64,000 bases of DNA, from NCBI RefSeq assembly GCF_024586455.1, contig NC_065922.1:18472089-18536088 (forward strand), given 5' to 3'. The DNA comes from Bactrocera neohumeralis. Its lineage: Eukaryota; Arthropoda; Insecta; Diptera; Tephritidae. A program made the position numbers and the translations under genes. Of this stretch, positions 1 to 11,800 are shown one piece after another (position 1 is the first letter of the stretch; each line of letters opens with the position of its first letter). The notes under the pieces were generated by a model. That model did not search any database, was not told the DNA's origin, and saw only the letters and a list, made by a program, of their open reading frames with translations.

Positions 1-1
1 T

Positions 2-874
2 GCTGCAGCACAGCAACGCGAAAATGTTGCACAAATACGAAAATGGTGCGACCGACCACGAGTGTTAGCAGCACCATGCCAGCGGCCAACAAGCACGCGT
101 GCAACAACAACAACACGTGTAGCCGCCAGCAAACGCAAAGTGTGGACCCATGCGGCCTGCAACACATTGGCCACACTGCTACAAAATAGCAACTTTTTTA
201 CTTATGCTTTTGTTGTTGTAATATTTTTAAGCAGCTACAATGTGGCAACTGTGCGCGCAGTCAGCGATAGCGCCGCCGGCACGCCCAGCAACAACCAAGC
301 GCCAATTAGTCAAATTGTAAATACAAATAGCAACAACAACAATAACAACAGCATCAGCAGCACCAGCAGGAGTAGTAACGACCCAACTAGCAGTAATTAT
401 CGCGATATGTCGAAGCACCGCACAGCGGACGCCTATCAATATGATGTTATTAACAATAGCAACAACAACAACAACAATGATGAGAATATTAATAAAAATT
501 ACAACCACAACAACACGGCTGTCAACATCATACTAAGTGATTATAGTGAAGCCTTCGCCAGCCTCGTGGCCGCGGGGCCACTAAATGACGCCAACAACAA
601 CAACATCAGCAGCAGCAGTGGCAACAGCGCCGAGAGTGGCACACTCAACGACGGTGGCAATAATAATATTACTAAAGCATTCCAGTCCGGCGCAGTGTCT
701 AATGATGATGATGCGCCGTTCGAGCTGTCCGATGAGCTATTGGATAGCCTGCGTGGCACGCACAGCTTGCCGCAGCAACCGATGTATACGAACGACTTTG
801 CGGTGCACATACCAGCTGGCAGGCAAATGGCCGACTTAATTGCCAATAAATATGGATTCATCAACGAAGGCCAG
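2..874 (+). CDS. Fur2: Fur2 exon 1 (5' partial): N-terminal region and start of prodomain
   Basis: First visible coding exon of a furin-type proprotein convertase, a secretory-pathway serine endoprotease that cleaves precursors after paired basic residues. The frame is open from base 2 for 291 codons. It contains no in-frame ATG before the Asn-rich region, so translation starts upstream of the window. A hydrophobic run (FVVVIFL, about nt 194-232) fits a signal peptide or signal anchor. Next come Asn/Ser-rich low-complexity stretches from CAA/AAC repeats (about 318-640), then the conserved prodomain start (NDFAVHIPAG, YGFINEGQ, about 790-874). The exon ends CAG|gtgagt in phase 0; reading on runs into intron and stops at 1009. 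Assignment to Fur2 rather than Fur1 rests on my recognition of the catalytic and P-domain sequence in later exons. Family call very sure, paralogue call fairly sure. Confidence 0.88.
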
Positions 875-1945
875 GTGAGTAATATGAGTGCATTGCGGTC
901 ATATGCGAATATGTGTGCCGATGTGTGTGTGTGTGTTGCGAAATATGATATGCGTCATGTGATATCCGTAACATTTTTGAGCCTCTCTTCCGGAAATAAT
1001 GATTTTTGAGGTTGTGTGTGTAACATGCGCAAATTTTTCATACAATTTTGCATACTAATTGCATTGGCCGTATATGAGAGCACATTTGAAGCTTCAAAAT
1101 GTTAGGTTATTATATTAGCAAGGCAGATATTAAATGAGTGAGTCATATCTTACTAAATTTTTATATAGTGATAATGGCTTATGTATGCTATAACTAAGAT
1201 CTGATTGCCGACGACTGTTAATTTCGCATTGCTCGGAAAATAATCACATATTTCCCAAGAGGTCAACAGAAACATTGCCTATATTGCGAGCCTATATTTG
1301 CGAGCGGAAGGTGAGGAGTTTTACGAATATCTCAAGCCAACATAGACAAGATTTTCCTTAACAGCGCTTTTCAAAGAAGATTAGGTCAATACGTTAGCTC
1401 ATAGAGCCAATAAAGCTTTCTTACAAGTAATCGGAGAAGGAGTTATACCAATCTTTGTGACTAACTTAGTCTTAACTTCTTTTGTTTTTTGTTTTTTAGG
1501 AAATCGCAATAATTTTTGAACAATATTTTTTGTTTACTTTCTCATTGAAAAAATCATTGGGAGTGAATATATTTCTTGGAGTGTTTCGATATGTCGCTGG
1601 AAAATAACCCCTCAAGGCGAAAAGTAAAATCCATATTACTCTTCAAAACCCCATTATAGGTATAGGGTATAATTTAGCTGACTTGGGTAAATGTCTGGCT
1701 CTTATATTTGATATTCTACTGTAAGAGAGAATACATGGTAATAGCGGTTCTCAAAGAATGTTATATCAACACAAGCTGAGAAAAAGTTATCCAAATATCT
1801 CAGGCTAACCAAGCTATAACTGCAAGATGGCCGATATGTTTTAATGCAGTGTGTTGTTGTGACATTGAGAATGAAATATGGAATTATTGTAGGATTTTCC
1901 AACCTTTGGTAGGCTACCAGCAAACAATCTTAGTTTGTCAAAAAA
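875..1945 (+). other. Intron 1, first part: no recognised element
   Basis: AT-rich intronic DNA directly after the exon 1 donor. I see no coding exon, RNA gene or recognisable transposon. The short reading frames here have no protein features I recognise. Confidence 0.6.
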
Positions 1946-1947
1946 AC

Positions 1948-2632
1948 AATTAAGGAAGGGCTAAGTTCGGGTGTCACCGAACATTTAACACTCTCGCATG
2001 ATAAAGTAATAATCGAGATTTCATTATCCGTCCTTTACATATTTTTCAAATACCGTATTTGTGTAAAGTTTTATTCCGCTATCATCATTGGTTCCTAATG
2101 TTTATACTCGTATTATACAAAGAAGGCATCAGATGGAATTCAAAATAGCTTTATATTGGAAGAAGGCGTGGTTGTGAACCGATTTCAGCCATATTTCGTA
2201 CATGTCATCAGGGTGTTAAGAAAACATTATATACCGAATTTCATTGGAATCGGTAAAGTAGTTCCTGAGATATGGTTTTTGGTCCATAAGCCTGCCTGGG
2301 TGCAGCTTCCTTCTGACATTTCTTCCGTAAAATTTAGTGTTTCTGACGTTTTTTGTTAGTCGGTTAACGCAATTTTCGAACTAAATCTTCTTATGGAGCC
2401 AAGGGATACGTGTACCAAGTTTCATCATGATATCTCAATTTTTACTTAAGTTACAGCTTGCACGGACGGACGGACAGACAGTCATCCGGATTTCAACTCT
2501 ACTCATCACCCTGATCACTTTGGTATATATAACCCTATATCTGACTCTTTTAGTTTTAGGACTTACAAACAACCGTTATGTGAACAAATCTATAATACTC
2601 TCCTTAGCAACTTTGTTGCGAGAGTATAAAAA
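1948..2632 (+). mobile_element. mini-me/Helentron-like non-autonomous element, family A, internally deleted
   Basis: Starts with AAGGAAGGGCTAAGTTCGG followed by a small TTCGG/CCGAA hairpin and ACACTCTCGCA. It contains a (GGAC/GACA)n core, i.e. GTCY on the other strand, at about 2461-2482. It ends in GCAACTTTGTTGCGAGAGTA, which can form a 3' hairpin. Compared with the longer copy at 58408-59476 it lacks two internal blocks: after GGTCCATAAG near 2290, and after GTTAACGCA near 2370. The (GTCY)n core is the hallmark of dipteran mini-me/DINE-1-type repeats. It encodes no transposase; the frames across it are not genes. Confidence 0.75.
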
Positions 2633-2639
2633 TTACAGA

Positions 2640-3720
2640 AATCCATGCCAAAATATGACCTACGTTATTCGTTCTAAAAATTTTTTGGATGTTTTTTCCG
2701 CTATTTTGGCATTTTAAGGGTTGTATTTTTATTTTTTCGATAGGTGGCAACCCTATTCGGTAATATTTCTTACACTAATAATTCAAATTTTTCTTTTGAG
2801 TATGGTTTGTTCAACCAGTTTAGTTTCTGGAGTTTAATATTTTAATTTTTTCTCCAGGTGGCAACTTTATTGCTTAATATTTCTTACATAAAGACTTCTG
2901 AATTTCTTTTTGTATATGTTTTCTTCGTACATTTCAGCATTTCATGAGTGCTATTTTTAAACTCTTGCATAGATGGCAACTCTGTGCCATAGTATATTTT
3001 ATACAAAAGCTGCTAAAGTACTTATTGAGCATATTTTGTTCGATCGTTGTAGCATTTCAAGAGTAATATTTTTATTTCTTTTATAAGTGGCAACTCTATA
3101 CCAAAATATATCCCAGATAATTCGTTCTAAACTATATTTGGGTGTTTTTTCCTCTGTTTTGGCATTTTAAGAGTGGTATTTTTATTTTTTCGATAGGTGG
3201 CAACCCTATTCGTTAATATTTCTTATACAAGAAATTCGAAAATTTTTTTTTAGTATGTTTTGTTCGTTCCTTTTACTTTCTAGAGATTAATATTTTTATT
3301 TGGCAACTCTATTCCATAATATATTTTTTTTATAAAAGTTGCTAAAATATTTAATGAGCATATTTTGCATAAGTGGCAAAATATGTCCTACATAATTCCT
3401 TCTAAAATATTTTTTGGATATTTTTTCCACTCTTTTGGCATTTTAACAGTGGTAGTTTTATTTTTCTATAGCTGGCAACCCTATTCGAAAATATCTCTTA
3501 TCAAAGAATTGGAGCTTTTTTGAATATTTTTGGTTCCATAATTTTAGCTTTTAGAGATTAATATTTTTATTTTTCTTCTAGGTGGCAACTCTATTTTTTA
3601 ATATTTCGTATATAAAGAATTATAAATTTCTTCTTTTATATTTTTTTGTACGCACATTTCAGCATTTCAAGAGTGTGTTTTTTTATGAATAAGTGGCAAC
3701 TCTGCTTTCAAAATTATTCT
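2640..3720 (+). repeat. Tandem array of about 112-bp 'GGCAAC' monomers
   Basis: The box GGCAAC recurs at 2746, 2860, 2975, 3089, 3199, 3302, 3375, 3474, 3584 and 3694, mostly 110-115 bp apart. Monomers also share TTTTATTTTT before the box and an 'AGCATTTCAAGAGT' type motif. The unit GATAGGTGGCAACCCTATTCG at 2740 recurs almost unchanged at 3192, about 452 bp later. This suggests a four-monomer higher-order repeat. No coding potential. Confidence 0.8.
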
Positions 3721-4632
3721 ATATTTGAATATGAGAAGCCTTTGAATAACTAAAATCAGCGCGTAAAGTTGCCCGCAAAATGCAATTTTCAAATATTCTC
3801 TATTTTGGTCATTTCCGTTATTTATGACTTGATTTACTCGATGTAGTATAAAACCGAAAATTTGCCACAATCTATGATATAGCGGTTATATGAGGCGAAC
3901 ATGGACATATACCACACACACATGCGCACGCACAAGTTCACTTTATTCTGCCGCTCTTTGTTGAACACCCTGCAGAGCGCAAATTAAATATTATTTATTG
4001 CTACAATGTCAATAATAATTTTATTGCAAACTCACGCAAGTGGAAACCAACAAAAATGGTCTACAATGACCAGCCAAAATCTGCAAGAGAAAAAAATAGC
4101 ATTTAACAGCTAATTTGATGGCATTATATTGGTGAGCGTGTTGGCCGCAATTACACAAACACATGCATAGACACACATAAGTACACACACCGAATATTAT
4201 TTACGCACTTCGCTTGTGTTGCGCGGCATTAGTGTGTGCGTAAATGCTTACATAAACTGTTACAATGTCTGCTATGCACACACATAGACACACGGACACT
4301 CACAGTAACAATCGTTTGGTGTATGAAATAAATAATATTTAATAAAGCGAACAAAGGCCATTGCTGATGGCTTACTTTGTATAGGCGCGCAGCATTATAT
4401 TCCGAACTCACATGCTTTAATTATCGGCGCTTTTGTTTTCGCAAAAATGTCACTTAATTTTCCCAACGCTCCATTTTGCTGGCCATTTCATCGAATGCGT
4501 AAACAAGGCAATTCGATTGTCAATAAAATAAACACATCTGCAGCGAGGGCAACAAAAGGAAAAATAGCTTCAATAAACATGGGAAATATTGGCATCAAAA
4601 ATAAATTTTCGGAATCTTTTGTACAAAAAAAT
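3721..4632 (+). other. Intron 1: unassigned AT-rich segment with CA-rich tracts
   Basis: Intronic DNA between the GGCAAC array and the mariner terminus, with scattered CACACA-type tracts around 3910-4300. No exon, RNA gene or transposon recognised. Confidence 0.5.
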
Positions 4633-4634
4633 TA

Positions 4635-5511
4635 CATTGTGGCAAAAAATTACCGGAAATTGTAAATAAAACGCAAAATATATAATTATTCAGCAATATT
4701 TATTTTGTCGCCTTCAAGGTTCAAAATAATCTCCACCTGATGTAATTCACTTATACCAACGATTTTTTCAGTCCTCGGCTCTTCATAAACCCGTTTTGGG
4801 ATGGCCTTCAGCTTCTTTAGCGAATTTTTTTATCTCTTCGATCGACTGAAAACGAGTTCTACGGAGTAGCAGTTTTCATTTGTGGAACAAGAAAAAGTCA
4901 CGAGGAGCCAAATATGGTAAATACCGTGGTCTTTCGATGATATTTATTGCGTTTTTGACTTTAAATTCGGTCACAATCGTGGCTTGATGCGTTGGTGCCT
5001 CATCAATGTTGTGAAATTCATGATTTGTTCTTCCAAAATTCCGACCGTTTTCCACGGATGTTCACATACAAACGCCTCATTATGACCAAATAGAACTGCT
5101 TATTGACTCTCTTTCCTTCCGGAGCAAATTCGTGATGCACCAAACCGCGAATATCGAAAAAAAGCAGTGAGAATAATCTTGATTTTTGAGCGGCTTTGGC
5201 GTAATTTTTTTTTTTTTTTTGGCTGGTTTTTTCCCCTCCATTCCTATAATTATTGATTTGTTTGCCTGTCAAACTGATAAACCCATGTCCATGAATGTGT
5301 GATCGGAATTCGCTCGATCAAGCATATCCATAGAGACCCGTTTACGGTATTCTTTTTCATAAAAATTCAGCTTTATGTAATCCAGTCGAGCAAGTACAGG
5401 TTTCATATTCAAAATACCCAACAAAATCATTCCAACGGACTCAGGAGAGACCTCGAGCTCTCTTGCCATCTCTCCAACACTTGCTTGACGTTTTCAAGCA
5501 CCATCTCCATC
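4635..5511 (-). pseudogene. mariner element, 3' part (transposase C-terminal half and terminal repeat)
   Basis: On the minus strand this encodes the C-terminal two thirds of a mariner transposase. Visible pieces are MARELEVSPESV (helix-turn-helix region, near 5469), FFDIRGLVHHEFAPEG (catalytic core, near 5130) and a C-terminal RWYK.ITSGGDYFE motif near 4720. Frameshifts and stops make it non-functional. The terminal inverted repeat begins at 4635 (CATTGTGGCAAAAAATTACC) next to a TA at 4633-4634. It matches the repeat ending at 7717. The element is interrupted at about 5511 by a retrotransposon, and its N-terminal half lies at 7280-7717. Confidence 0.85.
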
Positions 5512-7279
5512 TTCTTCTTCTTAATTGGCGTAGACACCGCTTACGCGATTATAGCCGAGTTAACAACAGCGCGCCAGTCGTTTCTTCTTTTCGCTGCGTG
5601 GCGCCAATTGGATTTTCCAAGCGAAGCCAGGTCCTTCTCCACTTGGTCCTACCAACGGAGTGGAGGTCTTCCTCTTCCTCTGCTTCCCCCGGCGGGTACT
5701 GCGTCGAATACTTTCAGAGCTGGAGTGTTTTCATCCATCCGGACAACATGACCTAGCCAGCGTAGCCGCTGTCTTTTAATGAACTATGTCAATGTCGTCA
5801 TATATCTCGTACAGCTCATCGTTCCATCGGATGCGATATTCGCCGTGGCCAATGCGCAAAGGACCATAAATCTTTCGCAGAATTTTTCTCTCGAAAACTC
5901 ATAACGTCGACTCATCGGTTGCTGTCATCGCCCAAGCCTCTGCACCATATAGCAGGACGGGAATTATGAGCGACTTATAGAATTTGGCTTTTGTTCGTCG
6001 AGAGAGGACTTTACTTTTCAATTGCCTACTCAGTCCGAAGTAGCACCTGTTGGCAAGAGCAATCCTGCGTAGGATTTCCAGGCTGACATTATTAGTGGTG
6101 TTAATGCTGGTTCCTAAATAAACGAAATTGTCTACAACTTCAAAGTTATGACTGTCAACAGTGACGTGAGAGCCAAGTCGCGAGTGCGACGGCTGTTTGT
6201 TTGATGACAGGAGATATTTCGTTTTGCCCTCGTTCACTACCAGATCCATTTTCTGTGCTTCCATGTCCAGCCTAGAGAAAGAAGAACTAACGGCGCGGGT
6301 GTTGAGGCCGATGATATCAATATCGTCGGCATACGCCAGCAGCTGTACACTCTTATAGAAGATGGTACCTTCTCTGTTTAGTTCTGCAGCTCGACCTATT
6401 TTCTCCAGGAGCAGGTTGAAGAAGTCGCACGATAGGGAGTCGCCTTGTCTGAAACCTCGTTTAGTATCGAACGGCTCGGAGAGGTCCTTCCCGATCCTGA
6501 TGGAGCTTTTCGTGTTGTTCAACGTCAGTTTACACAGCCGTATTAGTTTTGCGGGGATACCAAATTCAGACATAGCGGCATAAAGGCAGCTCCTTTTTAT
6601 GCTGTCGAAAGCAGCTTTGAAATCGACGAAGAGGTGGTGTGTGTCGATACTCTTTTCACGTGTCTTTTCCAAGATTTGGTGCATGGTGAATATCTGGTCG
6701 GTTGTTGATTTTCCAGGTCTGAAGCCACACTGATAAGGTCCAATCAGTTTGTTGACGGTGGGCTTTAATGTTTCACACAATACGCTCGATAGAACCTTAT
6801 ATGCGATGTTGAGGAGGCTAATCCGACGGTAGTTGGCGGATTGTGGGGTCTTCCTTTTTATGAATTGGGCAAAGCAGACTTAAATTCCAATCGTTGGGCA
6901 TGCTCTCGTCCGATCATATTTTACAAAGAAGCTGATGCATGCTCCCTATTAGTTCTTCGCCGCCGTGTTTGAATAGCTCGGCCGGTAGTCCGTCTGCCCC
7001 TGCCGCTTTGTTGTTTCTAAGGGAGGATGGAGTCATGTGTAGAAGTTCACGCCAGTGAGGAAAGTTCTCTGATCGCCATTCACTTGGGAGTGGCCAGAAA
7101 CGATTCTTTTACACATGGCTCAAGCAGCTCACTACTTCCGGTCTTTGACCAAGTATCCTCTGGGTAGTCTAAGAACATCCGCTCGAAGGCGAGCTAATGT
7201 GAGAAGGCGAAACATTCCCTACATAGGGTTGTGCGCTGGGCTTTGGACCCGCCACGTAAAAAACAATACCAGTGAAAAA
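5512..7279 (-). mobile_element. Non-LTR retrotransposon (RTE-like?), 5'-truncated, inserted in the mariner
   Basis: The minus-strand frame 6780-5899 encodes a reverse transcriptase. It has GPYQCGFRPGKSTTDQIF, the FVDFKAAFDS box (residues 51-60), RQGDSLS (111-117), the catalytic AYADDID (149-155) and PVLLYGAEAW. The more upstream part (NKAAGADGLPAELFKHGG, near 7000) is in another frame with stops, so the copy is dead. The 3' end carries an (AAG)n tail at 5511-5521, and the 5' end stops near 7279 without an endonuclease domain. Clade is uncertain: the short microsatellite tail and the 'GFRPG..TTDQIF' style suggest RTE. Confidence 0.85.
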
Positions 7280-7717
7280 GTTTAAACAGCCACCATATCC
7301 ATCACTCTTTTAATATTTTCATCAGTTGAAGAAGTCAAAGGTCGTCTAGAACGAGGTATGTTTTCAGCGATCTCTCGACCGTCTTTGAAAGCTTTGTACC
7401 ACTCTTAGGCTTGTAGTTTTGATAAAACTAAATCACCGTAAGCCTTTTCCAATATTGGCAAAGATTCGGCACATGAAATTTGGTTAAAAATACAAACTTT
7501 GAGACAAATTCTTTGTTACATATTTTTATTCGTTGTAGAAATTGCAACGCTCCACTGAGATGTACCAACTTAAGCTGTAATTAAACTGGTTGACAGATCG
7601 CGCTCATATTTGTCAAAGTAATTAAGAACAGTCATGCCAAATTGAAAAATATTTTTTTTGAGTGTCATTTACCTTCGGAACTTAATTACAATTTCAAGGT
7701 ACTTTTTTGTCACAATG
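7280..7717 (-). pseudogene. mariner element, 5' part (transposase N-terminal half and terminal repeat)
   Basis: The minus strand reads EKAYGDLVLSKLQA, a stop, then EWYKAFKDGREIAENIPRSR and DENIKRVMDMV. This is the N-terminal DNA-binding region of a mariner transposase; the next expected residues are found at 5469. The terminal inverted repeat ends at 7717 (TACCTTGAAATTG... read inward on the minus strand) with TA at 7718-7719. It mirrors the repeat at 4635. An internal stop and several decayed codons mark it as a relic. Confidence 0.8.
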
Positions 7718-7719
7718 TA

Positions 7720-8349
7720 GATATATTTCTTTGATTATAAATTCTCTTACCTAAATTTTAACTTTTTTTTGTCAGTCCGGGTGAATTTTGATACATCCTG
7801 TTCAAGGTATAAATATGCAAAAACATAACGCTTTCATTTACCTCATATAACAATTATTTTTGCCTATAGTATAAATTTTATTTCTTATAATGAAGAGTAT
7901 ATAGTATGTACACATATTTTTATTTGAGTGCTTATTTTTCTATTTATTTGTCGCATTTTGCGACGATTTGCGTTTACATGTACATGCTGCTTTACTATAA
8001 ATTTAGATATATATATATTAATATATTAACATTTACCGAGCCATATATGCGACTATATTAACAATTGTATTTATGTACACATTTTCATTCCTAAATATTA
8101 TATCTCCTACATATTCATTGTTCTTTCGAGTTTAAACGCACACATGGGTGTATAAGTTTTACTCACACTTGCCACACACGCCCACTCGCCTGGCTGTCAT
8201 AAATTTGATATTAAATAAGTAATGACTCTCCAGTGAGCTATGTGTTTTGCAATAACAGCAACGAATAAATCAATTTTGAATTTATGTTTCCGGCACCGAA
8301 ATGCTAAAAATAGTAAAAGGCGCGAAGCCAAGTAACAAAATGTAAATAA
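7720..8349 (+). other. Intron 1: unassigned segment between mariner and mini-me
   Basis: AT-rich DNA with a TATATATATT tract near 8005 and CA-rich sequence near 8150. No coding exon or transposon recognised. Confidence 0.5.
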
Positions 8350-8888
8350 AACAAGAATAAACGTTAACTTCGGCTGCACCGAAGCTAATATACCCTGCGC
8401 AGGTGCATTTCTTTCAGTAACTATGTTTTCAGTTTGTATGGAAGCTATATGCTATAGTAATCCGATCTGAACAATTTTTTCGGAGATTACATTGTTGCCT
8501 TAGAAAATAATCTATACAAAATTTGGTGAAGATATGTTGTCAAATGTGAAAATTTTCCATACAAGAACTTGATTCCGATCGTTCAGTTTATATGGCAGCT
8601 GTATGTTATAGTGGTCCGATATCGGCCTTTCCGACAAATGAGCAGCTTCTTGAAGAGAAAATGACGTTTGCAAAATTTCAAAAGGATATCTTAAAAACTG
8701 AGGGACTAGTTCGTATATATACAGACGGACGGACGGACAGACAGACAGACGGACAGACGGACATGGTTAAATCGACTCAGCTCAACATACTGATCATTTA
8801 TATATATACTTTATAGGGTCTCCGACGCTTCTTTCTGGGTGTTACAAACATCGTGACAAACTTAATATACCCTGTTCAGTGTATAAAT
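8350..8888 (+). mobile_element. mini-me/Helentron-like element, family B
   Basis: Starts AACAAGAATAAACGTTAACT followed by the hairpin CTTCGG-CTGCA-CCGAAG and AATATACCCTG. It has an ACGGACAGAC-type (GTCY) core at about 8722-8764 and ends AATATACCCTGTTCAGTGTATA, a terminal hairpin. Two related units of about 150 bp (GTATGGAAGCTATATGCTATAG and GTTTATATGGCAGCTGTATG) lie inside. Other copies are at 25385-25909, 43220-44385 and 62060-62745. Non-coding. Confidence 0.8.
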
Positions 8889-11800
8889 ATATTTATATGT
8901 ACATTATAGGAGTATATATATACATATATCCGTATATAATATTTGTAAATATGCGCAATATGGCTTAAAATTTCGTTTAGATGTTTCGGCTATATATATA
9001 TGTATATATAGTATATAGATAACACACTCTAGATGAAAATGTATTTACTCAACTTTAAGCTTAGATAAGCGCTTCTAGCAGTTTTAAAAAATTTCTTTTA
9101 ATTTTTTTTTTTGTTTTATTAGTTAGTTATTGGGAAATTTTATATAAAAGCTATGTAGGATTGCCACATTAGTTGGTTACTTTTAACTGTATATACATGT
9201 AGGAAGTAGAAGAGGAAGTTCAAGGGAGGTAATGTAAAAAATACTGAAATTATCAAATTTTCTATTTCTTTTTTACGCCCTATGCAGATAGTTTTTTTGT
9301 TTTTTGGCCACATCTGGAATAATTTTTCCAGCATCGTCAATATTTTCTTTTCAATAATTAGGCGTTATTTAACTTTCTAAACTATTCATGGTCAGCATGA
9401 ATCATTTGTTTGACATATCTCGAATAAAAGTTGTATATTGAAGTCAAATTATATGACCTCGTTGGCTGAATAGACTATATACCTTGCTGCCATACCACAC
9501 TTAAAGCTTTTAGTACTTCGTCAATGGTTATTGACTTGAAGTACAGAAAAACCCAGAATTTGTAGCACCTTTCTTTAGCGGTAATATTCTTTCCAAGTTT
9601 AAGTCCTCTTCATGTACCAAGTACATAACATAAACATGTTAATATAAACTTCAAAAGTATATGTATAGTTTGACAGTCATCATTCTTAGTCATTGTATAC
9701 CTCAAAAAAAAGTCAACACTGAAATTTAAATTTTTGCTTTAAAAATAAAGCTCCAATATAAACAAGCTCTGTATTTAAGGAATTTTTTCATATTTTTTAT
9801 TGAAGATGTAAGCCTAAAACCTTGGAAAAATAATAATGTGTTACTAAAATTTACGGTCCACAAAAAAAGGTGTTAATATTTTTTTCCATAAAAACTTTAT
9901 TTCAAAATTTATACGCTATTAATGTTCCATATCAAATGACCTGAGAATTCATTGAATTGTTTTATACATTATAAGTTGCTCATGCGACATGGTGTACTGT
10001 ATGAATGCAGTATATTTGATGCATAATTTTAACTACGTACAACTTTTAAAGCAATGAGTGTATGAAACAGTCATCCAAGTCTTGTTTTAGAACGATTTCG
10101 ATTCGAAAATCACTTTTTCAAAATTGTAGACTTATTTATTTTGAATCAAAAACTCCTGTAAATAATACAGCATACGGGAAAAGTAAGGTGATTTAGGTTA
10201 ATTTACTTTTGAACCTTTCTCATGGCGAAAATTTAAACTTCAAGTGGCGTTTTTAAAAAACCATCTTGGAAAAACAGGCACCCTAATGCATATATAATTT
10301 CTTTATCAAAGATATTTTTAAATAGTCTACTTGCTTGGGGAAATTATAAGAGCTTGTTATATATGTATATAAGCAAAATTTTTATCACAAGCTATTGAAA
10401 TCGGTTCAAAAGTTACACTAAAGCCCTCTTAATAAATATACTGCTTTCCATTACCTGATTTTTTAAGTTTTACAGATTTTTCGAAATATTTTAATATTTT
10501 TGAATTACTTAAATTTTTGTTTTTTATTTTTTAATTTTTATTGTGGGTTCAAGTGCTCGTCAATGTGTATTACTTTATGCTATAACTGGTTATAAATTCT
10601 CAATATTCTCAAATATTTTCAAATATTATCAAGTATTTTTTTAAAAATTTAGCTCTTCCTTTCTTGTAGCTTTTAATATTCCTATAATATAAAAAATGGA
10701 AAATTTTAAAAGGCTTAAAAAGAATTACAATTGCCATCCAAAATAAATATGGCTGAATAATAAATACATATGCGCCTTTCATTTAGTGCAAATATTTTGT
10801 ATTTGCAATATATTTCTTTATATCTACACTTTTTTTGCTAGAGCATGGAATTTTATACAGCTTCAGTGATAATTTGCAGCAGCCTGTTATTTAACAATAA
10901 AACAAACGACTTTAAAAACAAATAGAATGAATAAAAAACTTTTCGTTGAGGCAAAAAGTAGACATAAAACTGACTTTTTGTTTGATTGTTTACTTCGTGG
11001 CAATAAAAATTTCATTACTGATTGTTGTTATGTGCACACACAAGAAACAATAAAATATTAGTATTTAAGAAATTAATACGAGGGATATATACAATATAAA
11101 GAAATTTTGAAATGTCAATATTTGAATACATATTTCATTAACTTACAAAATATTACGTAAAATCAATGACAATGAAAATAACACATAAATTGCAGCACAA
11201 ATGCGGCATTCTTTCTTTGTAAACAGAGTTATTGACAATAATAGTTATTTTTTTACGCCTCATTCCCTTTGACTTTTCAAGACTTCAGGTTGGCTTATAG
11301 TTCCCAGTTTGCATTTAAATATTCGCAATATTCTTTGACAAGCTTAAACCTAAATATCCTTTTAGTTCAAAATCATTTTTATCGATGTTCGACTGTACAT
11401 ATAATCGCCCCTCTTACATCTATCAATATAAAACGTTCAGAAAAAGTTATAATTGGAATATTCTTATAAATAGCAAAAGACAACAAATTTGGGGTAGTTG
11501 AAGAATTTGGTAATGAGATAAAGTTGTAATTTTTTCACACTCAATGCCCGTATTCAGACTAACTCGGGTAAGAATCCTATTCCTACCGACCTGAAGATAA
11601 AGTTTCATAATAACAGTCATCCCTTTTTGGATAATGGCATATATGTACGTGTAGTGACACTTGATGATCTGAGTTGGCTTAAACCTTATTTGCTATATCA
11701 TTTATCGATCAAATAGATGACCGTAAATAGAAGAGAAAACTCAATAAGTGTGATTATTATTTAAATATACCATATACCATAGTGAGCGGTGAGCAAATTT
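8889..11800 (+). other. Intron 1: AT-rich, mostly unassigned; one dispersed repeat
   Basis: Contains no recognisable exon or transposase. A segment at about 9990-10045 (CGACATGGTGTACTGTATGA followed by a diverging stretch and TATATTTGATGCATAA) is shared with 47749-47805, so part of this stretch derives from an unidentified dispersed repeat. Confidence 0.5.

Noticed and set aside
5299..5756. Plus-strand open frames over the mariner/retrotransposon junction
   Set aside because: Shadow frames of minus-strand transposon coding sequence.
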